Part shown: positions 1 to 8,350 of the stretch, in pieces
Layout of the letters: every line of letters starts with the position of its first letter
Position numbering within the stretch: the stretch's first letter is position 1
NCBI RefSeq assembly: GCF_013085465.1
Contig: NZ_CP049838.1
Location: 2,046,001-2,110,000 of the forward strand
DNA: 64,000 nucleotides
From: Streptomyces asoensis
GTDB lineage: Bacteria > Actinomycetota > Actinomycetes > Streptomycetales > Streptomycetaceae
Direction: 5' to 3'
Notes under the pieces: generated by a model
The model's input: the letters and a program-made list of their open reading frames with translations, nothing else
Told to the model about the DNA's origin: nothing
The model's database searches: none
Program-made: the position numbers and the translations under genes

Positions 1-338
1 ACGGCGAGCGTCTGGACCGGGGACGTCCAGGTCGCGTACTCCCAGGTGGCCGTGGTCTTGGTGTGCGGGTCGGTGTAGTCGACGGTGCCGAGCGGGGTGC
101 CGACGGCCACGCCCGGACGGGGGCCCGCCACGGCACGGGTGCCCTTGGCGGAGCCGGCGCGCCAGTCGGCGTACGTGGTCCAGGAGCGGTGGTCGACGGT
201 CCGGGCCGGGGCCGCGTCGGCGGCCGCGGTGTCCGCCGCGTCGGCGGCCGTGGCGGCCGGGGCCGAGCCCCCTGCCACCGCGGCGGCGACCGCGGCGGCG
301 AGGACCGTTCTGCGGGACGGCTGTTCGGCTCTGCTCAT
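1..338 (-). CDS. Secreted C39-like peptidase family protein, N-terminal part (cut by window edge)
   Basis: Only the first 112 or so codons are in the window; the gene runs off the left edge. The N-terminus has a twin-arginine-like/Sec signal: SRRTVLAAAVAAAVAGG followed by an Ala-rich stretch that would be cleaved. The mature start (DHRSWTTYADWRAG, then PGVAVGTPLG and TATWEYATWTSP) resembles, from memory, Streptomyces exported proteins annotated as peptidase C39 family, whose Cys-peptidase domain would lie beyond the window. The ATG at 338 is preceded by a GGGGG ribosome-binding site. No catalytic residue is visible here, so the enzymatic assignment rests on family resemblance only. Confidence 0.6.
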   Translation of the reverse strand, partial: MSRAEQPSRRTVLAAAVAAAVAGGSAPAATAADAADTAAADAAPARTVDHRSWTTYADWRAGSAKGTRAVAGPRPGVAVGTPLGTVDYTDPHTKTTATWEYATWTSPVQTLA

Positions 339-429
339 GAGCGGAAGACCCCCAGGGTGTCTGCGCGGCTGTGCGCCAACTATGGACGGAGCGGGCCCCG
401 CCTTCCAGCACTTCCGCCCGTGGCACGCC

Positions 430-441
430 ACCAATATTGGT
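430..441. promoter_or_regulatory. 12-bp perfect palindrome upstream of the secreted peptidase
   Basis: ACCAATATTGGT is a perfect palindrome at about 92 bases upstream of the peptidase start, in an otherwise very GC-rich stretch. The right flank reads TTGGTCTGAGCCA, which partly resembles the DasR box half-site TGGTCT. It may be an operator for the peptidase; the regulator is unknown. Confidence 0.35.
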
Positions 442-529
442 CTGAGCCACCGACGGGACGAGCGGTCGTAGACTTTCGCGCGGTACGACGTCTCCCCTCA
501 CCAGCCCCTCTTCGTCCCCGGGAACCGCC

Positions 530-1150
530 ATCCGCCAGCTCGCCTCCCGTCTGCGCCGTCTGCCGCCGTCCTGTGGGCCGGTCCGGCTGATCGGCGTCGA
601 CGGCCACGCCGGCTCGGGGAAGTCCACCCTGGCCGGGAGGCTGGCCGAGGCGCTGGGGGGCGCGCCGGTGCTGCGTCTCGACGACCTCGCCAGCCACGAC
701 GAGCTGTTCGCCTGGACCGGGCGGCTGCTGACCCAGGTGATCGAGCCGTTCGGCCGCGGCAAGACCGCGCACTACGCCCCCTACGACTGGCGCGCCCGTC
801 GCTTCGGCCCGCCGAGGCCGCTGCCCGCGGCCCCCGTCGTCCTGATCGAGGGGGTCGGCGCCGGCCGCCGTGCCCTGCGGCCGTTCCTGGCGTGTCTGCT
901 GTGGATGGACATGCCACCCGAGGAGGCCTGGGCGCGCGGACGGTCCCGGGACGGGGAGGAGCAACGGGAGTTCTGGGACGGGTGGGTCGCGGCCGAGATC
1001 CGTCACTTCGCCGACGATCCTTCGCGCCCCCATGCCGCCCTGCTGGTGCGGCAGTTGAGGCAGGGGTACGAGGTGCTGCCGGGGCCGGTGGGAAACCTTG
1101 GACCACGCCAGGATGTCACCCACCGTGACGGACCACCCGCGATGTGGTGA
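530..1150 (+). CDS. P-loop uridine kinase-like protein (start codon unresolved)
   Basis: This is a small nucleoside/phosphoryl kinase-like ATPase. The Walker A sequence GHAGSGKST is encoded at 602-628, followed by a LRLDDL segment and, further on, VVLIEGVGAGRR and ARGRSRDG, the pattern seen in streptomycete proteins labelled uridine kinase. The frame is open from 446, but contains no ATG, GTG or TTG before the GTG at 668, which lies after the Walker A motif and would remove the ATP site. The true start must therefore be a rare codon (for example CTG or ATC between 512 and 560) or there is a sequence error upstream. The start given (530) is only a placeholder. The substrate is not known. Confidence 0.55.
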   Translation: MRQLASRLRRLPPSCGPVRLIGVDGHAGSGKSTLAGRLAEALGGAPVLRLDDLASHDELFAWTGRLLTQVIEPFGRGKTAHYAPYDWRARRFGPPRPLPAAPVVLIEGVGAGRRALRPFLACLLWMDMPPEEAWARGRSRDGEEQREFWDGWVAAEIRHFADDPSRPHAALLVRQLRQGYEVLPGPVGNLGPRQDVTHRDGPPAMW

Positions 1151-1199
1151 ACGCGTGAAGGGCCCCGCGTTCGAACTTCGCCAACTGCTTCAACTGTGC

Positions 1200-1306
1200 T
1201 TGACCGACGGCCCGTACAGGACTTACGTTCTGAATGTGCGGCAATCGCAGCCGCCCTCGGACGCGAAGCCCCCGGTTGTTCCCCCGTGATCGGGGGCTTC
1301 GTTCTG
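1200..1306 (+). ncRNA. Candidate small RNA with own promoter and terminator
   Basis: TTGACC (1200-1205), 18 bases, then TACGTT (1224-1229) looks like a vegetative promoter. Transcription would begin near 1236. A short hairpin GCGGC/GCCGC (1238-1242 with 1250-1254) is followed by an 11-bp perfect stem CGAAGCCCCCG/CGGGGGCTTCG (1264-1274 and 1291-1301) and a T-containing tail. This would make an RNA of about 70 bases. The alternative is an attenuator in the leader of the downstream AAA+ gene, although 288 bases separate them. Confidence 0.4.
1264..1301 (+). terminator. Strong stem-loop terminator
   Basis: An 11-bp perfect inverted repeat with a 16-base loop, followed by TTCTGTCCT. It would end transcripts from the kinase gene and from the putative small RNA. 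Confidence 0.65.
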
Positions 1307-1588
1307 TCCTCATCCCGCCCGACGCCCCCTTTCCGGCCGCGCCACGGCACGATTCGCTCACCCAGGGTCACCGCGCGGGATGCGCCCCGTCCGCTCCCAC
1401 CTCGCCGAACGGCCTGTGCGGCACCCTACGGCGAGCGACTCCCACGCAGGTACGATGCCCTCGGTGCGACCTGGGCGACTGCCTCGCGCACCTTGCAACT
1501 CCGGTCCGCGGCACAGCGGTTCGACCAAGGCAGCCGAAGGGCGACGCCCGGCGGCACACCGACGGGGGCACGGTTTGTGGGGGACGTG
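1302..1588. other. Non-coding leader region before the AAA+ gene
   Basis: About 290 bases without a convincing gene. Open frames here lack typical ribosome-binding sites. A TACGAT at 1451-1456 could be a -10 element for the AAA+ gene, but I do not see a good -35 at the right distance. Nothing else stands out. Confidence 0.4.
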
Positions 1589-3451
1589 ATGGACTTCGGC
1601 ACGCAGGGCCCCGACGCCCCGGCCGACCTCGCCTGGCTGCGAGGCGTGGACGCCTACACGATGGGCGCCTATCCACAGGCGGAGGAGGAGTTCCGCACCG
1701 CGGTGCGGATCGATCCCGGGATGGCCGACGGCTGGCTCGGACTGCACGCGCTGCGCGTCGACACGACGACCGCGCTGCTCAGGATGTTCCGGCACCGCGA
1801 GCGCTTCGGCGAGCAGCGGACCCGGCACCGCCGTACCCTCAACTCCTGGTACTGGCTGGGCTGGTGGGTGCAACCGGTGCTGGAGAGCCCGCGCGACCTG
1901 CTGCTGGCGCACGCCTCGCACTGGCTGGACGGCCGCCATGTGCCCGAACTGGACCGGGCCCTCGCCGGGCTGCCACCCGTCGACACCGATCACCAGGTCC
2001 GCTTCCTGCACGCCTGCCGCGCCTATCTGGTCAAGGACTGGGAGCAGCTGGTCCGGCACACCGACCCGCTGCTCGACGACCCCCTGCTGGGCATCGAGGC
2101 CGGTCTGTTCGGCGGGATGGCCCGGGTCCGCCTGGAGATGTACGGACAGGCCGAGCCACTGCTGTCGTCGGCCCTGATGCGCTGCCGCAGCGAGCAGCCG
2201 CAGCGCAAGGAGCTGCGGTACTGGCTGGCCCGGGCCCATGAGGGAACGGGCCGCTCGGCGGCGGCTCTCCCCCTGTACCGGGCGGTGCACCGCGTCGACG
2301 CCGCCTTCATGGACACCTCGGCCCGGCTCGCCGCGATCGCCGAGGGCGACGGATACGACGATCCCGCCGACTTCGCGGCGATCACGCTCACCGGGGTCGG
2401 GCAGGACATGGTGGACGGCCCGGACGGCTTCGACCCGCTGTTCGGCACCGAGGGCCGGGATCTGCGGCTCACCGAGCCCTCCGATCTGCCGCCCGTCGTC
2501 CCGCTGCCGTCGGTGGCCGACCCGGCGGTGCGGGAGAAGACCGTCGTCCCCTCGTCACTGCCGGCCGGGCCCACCGATCCCGTGTTACTCGAGGAGGCGC
2601 TCGCCGAACTGGAGGGCATGGTCGGCCTGGAGCCGGTGAAACGCCAGGTCAAGGCCCTGTCCGCGCAGCTCAACATGGCGCGGCTGCGGACCGGCCAGGG
2701 CCTTCCGGTCCAGCCGCCGAAGCGCCACTTCGTCTTCTCCGGTCCTTCCGGCACCGGCAAGACCACGGTGGCCCGCATCCTCGGCCGGGTCTTCTACGCC
2801 CTCGGCCTGCTGGGCGGCGACCATCTCGTGGAGGCCCAGCGGGCCGACCTGGTCGGCGAGTACCTCGGCCAGACGGCCGTGAAGGCCAACGAACTGATCG
2901 ACTCCGCCCTCGGCGGTGTGCTCTTCGTCGACGAGGCGTACTCGCTCTCGAACTCCGGTTACGGCAAGGGCGACGCGTACGGCGACGAGGCGCTCCAGGT
3001 GCTGCTGAAGCGGGCCGAGGACAACCGGGACCACCTGGTGGTGATCCTGGCCGGCTACCCGGAGGGCATGGACCGTCTGCTGGCCGCGAACCCCGGGCTG
3101 TCCTCCCGCTTCACGACCCGTGTCGACTTCCCGTCCTACCGGCCCCTCGAGCTCACCTCCATCGGCGAGGTGCTGGCCGCGGAGAACGGCGACGCGTGGG
3201 ACGAGGAGGCCCTGGACGAGCTGCGCTCCATCGCCGGGCACGTCGTGGACCAGGGGTGGATCGACGAACTGGGCAACGGGCGGTTCCTGCGCACCCTGTA
3301 CGAGAAGAGCTGCGCCTACCGGGATCTGCGGCTGTCGACCTATCCGGGCGGACTGACCCGGGACGATCTGTCGACGCTGCGGCTGCCGGATCTGATGCAG
3401 GCGTACGGGGAGGTGCTGTCGGGGAGGGGGCCGCAGGATCCGGCGGTGTGA
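1589..3451 (+). CDS. TPR-like plus AAA+ ATPase (CbxX/CfqX, SpoVK/EccA type)
   Basis: A 620-residue cytoplasmic protein with two parts. Residues ~1-270 are helical and repeat-like (AYTMGAYPQAEEEFRTAVRIDPG reads as a TPR unit). Residues ~330-600 form an AAA+ domain: Walker A GPSGTGKT at 385-392, Walker B LFVDEA around 445-450, and a sensor-like AANPGLSSRF region. The architecture matches the CbxX/CfqX family, to which type VII secretion EccA proteins also belong, but no esx genes are nearby. ATG 1589 is preceded by GGGGGA; GTG 1586 is the in-frame alternative. It probably remodels a protein partner; the partner is unknown. Confidence 0.85.
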   Translation: MDFGTQGPDAPADLAWLRGVDAYTMGAYPQAEEEFRTAVRIDPGMADGWLGLHALRVDTTTALLRMFRHRERFGEQRTRHRRTLNSWYWLGWWVQPVLESPRDLLLAHASHWLDGRHVPELDRALAGLPPVDTDHQVRFLHACRAYLVKDWEQLVRHTDPLLDDPLLGIEAGLFGGMARVRLEMYGQAEPLLSSALMRCRSEQPQRKELRYWLARAHEGTGRSAAALPLYRAVHRVDAAFMDTSARLAAIAEGDGYDDPADFAAITLTGVGQDMVDGPDGFDPLFGTEGRDLRLTEPSDLPPVVPLPSVADPAVREKTVVPSSLPAGPTDPVLLEEALAELEGMVGLEPVKRQVKALSAQLNMARLRTGQGLPVQPPKRHFVFSGPSGTGKTTVARILGRVFYALGLLGGDHLVEAQRADLVGEYLGQTAVKANELIDSALGGVLFVDEAYSLSNSGYGKGDAYGDEALQVLLKRAEDNRDHLVVILAGYPEGMDRLLAANPGLSSRFTTRVDFPSYRPLELTSIGEVLAAENGDAWDEEALDELRSIAGHVVDQGWIDELGNGRFLRTLYEKSCAYRDLRLSTYPGGLTRDDLSTLRLPDLMQAYGEVLSGRGPQDPAV

Positions 3452-3469
3452 CGGATCCCGCGGCTCCTC

Positions 3470-4594
3470 TCAGCTCGCCAGCGCTTCCTCCGGGGACGGG
3501 GGTCCGCCCTGCTCGAGCGGAGCCGTGACCTTGGGGGAACTCCCCCTCGGCTCCGTCAGCCGGATCCCGGAGACCTCCCGGTGCGCGGGGTCGGTGACCT
3601 CGCCCACCAGCAGCTCCAGTACGTCCTCCAGGGCGACCAGGCCGAGCACCCTGCCGGACGCGTCGGCCACCTGCGCCAGGTGGGTCGCCGCCCGGCGCAT
3701 CACCGTCAGCGCGTCGTCCAGCGGCAGTTCGGAGCGGAGTGTCGTCATCGGTCGCCACACCTGCTGCGGCACCGCCCGCTCGGATTCCTCCAGGTCGAGG
3801 ACGTCCTTCACGTGCAGGTAGCCCATGAAGGCGCCGTTCTCCGCGGCCACCGGGAAGCGGGAGTAGCCGGTACGGGCGGTCAGTCCGACGATCTCCCCGG
3901 GGGTGACAGACGGGCTGACCGTCACCAGGGACTCGCGCTTCAGCAGCACGTCCGTCACCGGGCGGGAGCCCAGCTCCAGCGCGTCCTCCAGCCGTTCCTG
4001 CTCCTCGGGGTCGAGGAGGCCGGCCTGGCCGGAGTCCTCCAGCAGGCGGTTCAGCTGTTCGCTGGTGACGACGGCCTCGACCTCGTCCTTGGGCTCCACG
4101 TGGAAGAGCCGCAGGATGCCCCGGGCGCAGGCGCCGAGGGCCACCGTGATCGGCCGGCAGACCCGGGCGAAGGCGACCAGGCCGGGGCTGAGCCACAGCG
4201 CGGCCTTCTCGGGGGCCGCCATGGCGAGGTTCTTCGGGACCATCTCGCCGATGACGAGGTGGAAGAAGACCACGGCCGCGAGGGCCACCACATAGCCCAG
4301 CGGGTGGATCATGCCGTGCGGGAGGTGGACCGCCTCGAGGACCGGCTCCAGGAGGTGTGCGACCGTCGGTTCGGCGACCGCGCCCAGGGTGAGCGAGCAG
4401 ACGGTGATGCCGAACTGGGCCGCCGCCATCATCTGGGGCAGGCGTTCCAGACCGTAGAGGACCTGACGGGCCCGTGCGGTGCCCAGTGGCTCGATCTGGC
4501 TGCGGCGGACGGAGACGAGCGCGAACTCGGCGCCGACGAAGAATCCGTTGGCCAGCACGAGCAGTGCGGCGAAGAGAAGCTGGAAGGCGCTCAT
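3470..4594 (-). CDS. CNNM/CorC-type membrane protein (DUF21 + CBS pair), second of pair
   Basis: A 374-residue integral membrane protein. The DUF21 (CNNM) domain occupies residues ~1-195, opening with MSAFQLLFAALLVLANGFFV and containing IGEMVPKNLA, the family hallmark. A pair of CBS domains follows (~215-335; SRFPVAAENG, GLVALEDVLELLVGEV). Family members are linked to magnesium or other divalent-cation efflux; the label hemolysin is historical. The C-terminal CorC/HlyC transporter-associated domain found in the upstream paralogue is absent or very short. It overlaps the upstream paralogue by 4 bases (ATGA), so the two are translated together and may form a heteromer. Confidence 0.85.
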   Translation of the reverse strand: MSAFQLLFAALLVLANGFFVGAEFALVSVRRSQIEPLGTARARQVLYGLERLPQMMAAAQFGITVCSLTLGAVAEPTVAHLLEPVLEAVHLPHGMIHPLGYVVALAAVVFFHLVIGEMVPKNLAMAAPEKAALWLSPGLVAFARVCRPITVALGACARGILRLFHVEPKDEVEAVVTSEQLNRLLEDSGQAGLLDPEEQERLEDALELGSRPVTDVLLKRESLVTVSPSVTPGEIVGLTARTGYSRFPVAAENGAFMGYLHVKDVLDLEESERAVPQQVWRPMTTLRSELPLDDALTVMRRAATHLAQVADASGRVLGLVALEDVLELLVGEVTDPAHREVSGIRLTEPRGSSPKVTAPLEQGGPPSPEEALAS

Positions 4595-5916
4595 CGGGTG
4601 ACCTCCACGACCTGGCCGGTCCGCACCAGGCGGACCCGCTCGGCGCGGTAGTGGCCGACGCGGCGCACGGAGAGCCGCCAGCCGGGCAGATCGGTCCGGT
4701 CGCCGACGGCAGGGATCCGGCCGAGCAGGTCGGCGACCAGCCCGGCGACCGTCTCGTACGGCCCCTCGGGGACCTCCAGGCCTATGCGCTGGAGGGTGTC
4801 GACACGGCAGCTGCCGTCCACGTCCCAGGCGGGCCTGCCCTCCTCGGGCGGGGCCGCGGCGAGTTCGGGCGTGTCCTGGCCGTCGTGCTCGTCACGGACC
4901 TCGCCGACGATCTCCTCGACGATGTCCTCCAGCGTGACCACGCCGGCCGTGCCGCCGTACTCGTCGACGACGACGGCGATGGGCTGCTCGCTGCGCAGCC
5001 GGGCCAGCAGGGGCTGGACGGGCAGGGTCTCCGGGACCAGCAGCGCGGGGCGGGCGATACGGCCGAGCGGGGTACGCAGCCGGTCGTGGACGGGGATCGC
5101 CAGGGCGTCCTTGAGGTGGACCATGCCGACGATCTCGTCGATCCTCTCGCGGTAGACGGGGAACCGGGACAGGCCGGTGGCGCGGGTCAGGTTGACCACG
5201 TCCTCGGCGGTGGCCGACGACTGAAGGGCGCTCACCCGCACCCGCGGGGTCATGACGTGCTGAGCGGTGAGTTCGGCCAGCGACAGGGTCCGGACGAAGA
5301 GGTCGGCCGTGTCCTGTTCGAGCGCCCCGGCCTGGGCCGAGTGACGGGCCAGCGAGACGAGTTCACCGGGGGTCCGCGCGGAGGCCAGCTCCGCGGTGGG
5401 CTCGATGCCCAGGGCGCGCACCAGCCGGTTGGCGACGGTGTTGAGCGCCGCGATCACCGGCCGGAAGAGGCGGGAGAAGCCGGCCTGCGGGCCCGCGACG
5501 AAGCGCGCGACCTGGAGGGGCTTGGACACCGCCCAGTTCTTGGGCACGAGCTCGCCGATCACCATCTGCACGGCGGAGGCCAGCAGCATGCCGACGACCA
5601 CGGCGACACCGGAGACGGCGCCCTCGGGGATGCCGATCGCGGTGAACGGGCCGTGCAGCAGCTCGGCCAGCGCCGGTTCGGCGAGCATGCCGACGACGAG
5701 GGAGGTGATGGTGATGCCGAGCTGGGTGCCGGAGAGCTGGAAGGACAGTTCCTTCAGCGACTCGACGACCGTGTGGGCTCGTCGGTCGCCCTCGGCGGCG
5801 GCCTTCTCGGCGTCCGGCCGCTCGACCGTGATGAGGCCGAACTCGGCGGCGACGAAGAAGCCGTTGGCGAGGATGAGCAGGAACGCGGCTGCCAGGAGCA
5901 GCAACGGGGTGGTCAT
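4591..5916 (-). CDS. CNNM/CorC-type membrane protein (DUF21 + CBS + CorC_HlyC)
   Basis: A 441-residue membrane protein of the CNNM/CorC family. The DUF21 domain is at ~1-200 (LLLLAAAFLLILANGFFVAAEF; IGELVPKNWA), the CBS pair at ~210-335 (VVVDEYGGTAGVVTLEDIVEEIVGE is typical), and a C-terminal CorC_HlyC domain at ~350-430 (WDVDGSCRVDTLQRIGLEVP; GDRTDLPGWRLSV). This is the complete architecture; the downstream gene is a shorter paralogue. The likely role is divalent-cation (Mg or Co) transport or its regulation at the membrane. The ~200-base leader upstream contains two hairpins. Confidence 0.88.
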   Translation of the reverse strand: MTTPLLLLAAAFLLILANGFFVAAEFGLITVERPDAEKAAAEGDRRAHTVVESLKELSFQLSGTQLGITITSLVVGMLAEPALAELLHGPFTAIGIPEGAVSGVAVVVGMLLASAVQMVIGELVPKNWAVSKPLQVARFVAGPQAGFSRLFRPVIAALNTVANRLVRALGIEPTAELASARTPGELVSLARHSAQAGALEQDTADLFVRTLSLAELTAQHVMTPRVRVSALQSSATAEDVVNLTRATGLSRFPVYRERIDEIVGMVHLKDALAIPVHDRLRTPLGRIARPALLVPETLPVQPLLARLRSEQPIAVVVDEYGGTAGVVTLEDIVEEIVGEVRDEHDGQDTPELAAAPPEEGRPAWDVDGSCRVDTLQRIGLEVPEGPYETVAGLVADLLGRIPAVGDRTDLPGWRLSVRRVGHYRAERVRLVRTGQVVEVTR

Positions 5917-6013
5917 GATGCCGCCGCCTCCGAACGAGGTCGGACAGGGGCGGCGCAGGTACTACAGGACGAACCGTCCATCGCCGGAGGGAGTCACTCC
6001 TCGGGTAGCAGGA

Positions 6014-6069
6014 ACCCCTGTGCACCCGGCTGGGAGCCACAGGGGTGGAGGCGTAAGGGGAACGCCTCC
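6014..6069 (-). promoter_or_regulatory. Paired hairpins between PH-protein gene and CNNM genes
   Basis: Two adjacent stems: ACCCCTGTG/CACAGGGGT (6014-6022 with 6038-6046) and GGAGGCGT/ACGCCTCC (6047-6054 with 6062-6069). They could end the rib-his transcript or form a structured leader for the CNNM operon. Neither stem is followed by a clear T-run on the minus strand. Confidence 0.4.
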
Positions 6070-6122
6070 GTCACCAGATTAATCAAGACAGGGGCTTCAG
6101 CGGCAGGGTGGACGGCCCCGAG

Positions 6123-6590
6123 TCAGCCCTGATCTTGCTCTGTGGACGCCTCGGGGTCCCGGACGGACCGGGCTTCCGCGAGCGTACGCAGGGTGCGCGC
6201 GTCGGCGATGGCCTGCTGCTTGTCGATGCCCGGCTGGATACCGAGGGCGGGCAGACTGGTGCCGTCGCTGAGGTTGAGGAACACCCAGGGGTCGCCCGGA
6301 CGGAGGTTCACCTGGACGATCTCGGCCCAGTCCAGGCGCCGCCTGCTGGCGATGTTCACGACGGTGACACCGGAGTCGTCGGCGACGACCCGCACCCGGG
6401 CGAGCTGGGCCAGCACCCAGAAGATGAGGGCGCCGGTGAGGATGAAGCTGAGCCGCTCCCCCGGGCCGAGCTGCTCCAGCAGCATCGCCACGGCGGAGAT
6501 GACGAGGAGGATCACCACTCCGGCCGTGAGCAACACCACGCGGGTGCGCCCTGGCCGGAAGGTGACGGGGAGGGTCGGCAGGTTGGACAT
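6123..6590 (-). CDS. Membrane-anchored bacterial PH-domain protein
   Basis: A 155-residue protein of unknown role. Residues ~15-37 and ~48-65 are two hydrophobic membrane segments (VVLLTAGVVILLVISAVAMLL; FILTGALIFWVLAQLA). The C-terminal half (VTVVNIASRRRLDWAEIVQVNLRPGDPWVFLNLSDGTSLPALG, residues ~77-120) has the bacterial PH (bPH) fold pattern. It starts 14 bases after hisG and is probably the last gene of the rib-his transcript; this arrangement is common in Streptomyces. No link to histidine or riboflavin synthesis can be read from the sequence. Confidence 0.75.
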   Translation of the reverse strand: MSNLPTLPVTFRPGRTRVVLLTAGVVILLVISAVAMLLEQLGPGERLSFILTGALIFWVLAQLARVRVVADDSGVTVVNIASRRRLDWAEIVQVNLRPGDPWVFLNLSDGTSLPALGIQPGIDKQQAIADARTLRTLAEARSVRDPEASTEQDQG

Positions 6591-6604
6591 GTTCCCGGCT
6601 GAGG

Positions 6605-7453
6605 TCAGAGGCGGCAGGCGTGGATGGCCGTGGTCAGGATGGCGCGGGCGCCGATGTCGTAGAGGTCGTCCATGATCCGTTGGGCCTCCTTGGCCGGGAC
6701 CATGGCACGGACGGCGACCCAGCCCTCGTTGTGCAGCGGGGAGACGGTCGGCGACTCCAGGCCCGGGGTCAGCGCGACGGCCTTCTCGAGCTGCTCGACC
6801 CGGCAGTCGTAGTCCATCATCACGTACGTCCGGGCGACCAGGACGCCCTGGAGGCGGCGCAGGAACTGCTGCACCTTGGGCTCCTCGACGTCCGCGCCGG
6901 TGCGGCGGATCACGATGGCCTCGGACTTCATGATGGGCTCGCCGAAGACCTCGAGGCCCGCGTTGCGCAGTGAGGTGCCGGTCTCGACGACGTCGGCGAT
7001 GACCTCGGCGACACCCAGTTCGATCGCGGTCTCGACGGCGCCGTCGAGGTGGACGACGGAGGCGTCGATGCCCTGCTCGGCCAGGTGCTTGGCGACGATG
7101 CCCTCGTAGGAGGTGGCGACCGTCCGGCCCTGGAGGTCCTCGATGCCGTCGGCCGTGCCCGGCTTGGTGGCGAAGCGGAAGGTGGAGCGGGCGAAGCCGA
7201 GCGGGAGGATCTCCTCGGCGTTGGCGCCGGAGTCGATCAGCAGGTCGCGGCCGGTGATGCCGATGTCGAGGCGCCCGGAGGAGACGTAGATCGCGATGTC
7301 CCGGGGGCGGAGGTAGAAGAACTCGACGTCGTTGACCGGGTCGACGATCCGCAGTTCCTTGGACTCGCGGCGCTGCTGGTAGCCGGCCTCATGCAGCATC
7401 TCCCCCGCGGGGCCTGACAGGGAACCCTTGTTGGGGACGGCGATGCGCAGCAT
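6605..7453 (-). CDS. hisG: ATP phosphoribosyltransferase (long form)
   Basis: First enzyme of histidine synthesis: condenses ATP with PRPP to phosphoribosyl-ATP. The 282-residue length fits the long, hexameric form with a C-terminal ACT-like regulatory domain (residues ~215-282) that binds histidine. It starts MLRIAVPNKGSL and includes DIGITGRDLL and the PRPP-binding region ETGTSLRNAGL (~170). ATG 7453 follows a GAAGGAAG ribosome-binding site at good spacing. It lies 68 bases after hisE, so the first two steps of the pathway are encoded together, separate from the main his operon. Confidence 0.96.
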   Translation of the reverse strand: MLRIAVPNKGSLSGPAGEMLHEAGYQQRRESKELRIVDPVNDVEFFYLRPRDIAIYVSSGRLDIGITGRDLLIDSGANAEEILPLGFARSTFRFATKPGTADGIEDLQGRTVATSYEGIVAKHLAEQGIDASVVHLDGAVETAIELGVAEVIADVVETGTSLRNAGLEVFGEPIMKSEAIVIRRTGADVEEPKVQQFLRRLQGVLVARTYVMMDYDCRVEQLEKAVALTPGLESPTVSPLHNEGWVAVRAMVPAKEAQRIMDDLYDIGARAILTTAIHACRL

Positions 7454-7521
7454 GAGGTCGGCTTCCTTCGCGTGGAACGTGACGATCGGGGCGGATGTGT
7501 GCGGTGGTGTCTGAAAAATGT

Positions 7522-7794
7522 TTACAGGTGGGCGTACACGTCGTCCAGCGAGATTCCGCGGGCGACCATCATCACCTGGACGTGGTAGAGCAGCTGCGAG
7601 ATCTCCTCGGCGGCTGCCTCCTTGCCTTCGTACTCGGCCGCCATCCAGACCTCTGCGGCCTCTTCGACGACCTTCTTGCCGATGGCATGGACGCCCTTCT
7701 CGACCAGTTCTGCGGTGCGGGAAGTGGCGGGGTCGCCGCTGGCGGCCTTCTGCTGGAGCTCGGTGAAGAGCTCCTCGAACGTCTTCTTGGACAT
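7522..7794 (-). CDS. hisE: Phosphoribosyl-ATP pyrophosphatase
   Basis: Second step of histidine synthesis: hydrolyses phosphoribosyl-ATP to phosphoribosyl-AMP. It is 90 residues, the usual size for stand-alone HisE (no HisI fusion). The MazG-like helical signature is present: [21 protein letters not shown] with the Glu residues that bind metal, then [14 protein letters not shown]. It begins 33 bases after the ribH stop, so it is probably read from the riboflavin operon transcript as well. Confidence 0.95.
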   Translation of the reverse strand: MSKKTFEELFTELQQKAASGDPATSRTAELVEKGVHAIGKKVVEEAAEVWMAAEYEGKEAAAEEISQLLYHVQVMMVARGISLDDVYAHL

Positions 7795-7827
7795 GGTGAT
7801 CCCACCCTAGCCGTTGTGCCGGCCTGC

Positions 7828-8313
7828 CTACCGCCAGGGTTCGGATACTGAGCGGAGGGTGGCCGCGGTCGCCACCGCCGCCGTCACCGCCTCGTGCCCC
7901 TTGTCCTCGTTGGAGCCCTCGAGGCCGGCCCGGTCCAGGGCCTGCTCCTCGGTGTCGCAGGTGAGGACGCCCATGCCGACGGGCACGCCGGTCTCGACGG
8001 AGACCTGGGTGAGTCCCTGGGTGACGCCCTGGCACACGTACTCGAAGTGCGGGGTGCCGCCGCGGATGACGACGCCGAGGGCGACGATCGCGTCGTAGCC
8101 CCGCCCGGCGAGCACCTTGGCGACGACCGGGAGCTCCCAGCTGCCGGGGACCCTCAGCAGGGTCGGCTCGTCGATGCCGAGGTCGTGCAGGGCGCGCAGC
8201 GCGCCGTCGACCAGTCCGTCCATCACCTTCTCGTGCCACTGTGCCGCGATGACGGCGACCCGCAGGTCACCCACATTGCGTACGGACAGCTCCGGTGCGC
8301 CCTTGCCGCTCAC
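7828..8313 (-). CDS. ribH: 6,7-dimethyl-8-ribityllumazine synthase
   Basis: Penultimate step of riboflavin synthesis: condenses 5-amino-6-ribitylamino-uracil with dihydroxybutanone phosphate. 161 residues. Diagnostic segments are [43 protein letters not shown] (with the catalytic His region) and [16 protein letters not shown]. The start chosen is GTG 8313 after AGAGGAGAGA; a longer upstream frame is open but lacks this site. It lies 37 bases after ribBA in the FMN-riboswitch operon. Confidence 0.95.
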   Translation of the reverse strand: MSGKGAPELSVRNVGDLRVAVIAAQWHEKVMDGLVDGALRALHDLGIDEPTLLRVPGSWELPVVAKVLAGRGYDAIVALGVVIRGGTPHFEYVCQGVTQGLTQVSVETGVPVGMGVLTCDTEEQALDRAGLEGSNEDKGHEAVTAAVATAATLRSVSEPWR

Positions 8314-8350
8314 GTCTCTCCTCTTGCCTCTCGTGCCTTGCCGACTTGCG

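Noticed and set aside
1160..1200. tRNA-like GTTCGAA segment after the kinase gene
   Set aside because: No acceptor, D or anticodon stems can be built around it on either strand.
3452..3469. Terminator between the convergent AAA+ and CNNM genes
   Set aside because: The gap is only 18 bases and no inverted repeat is present.
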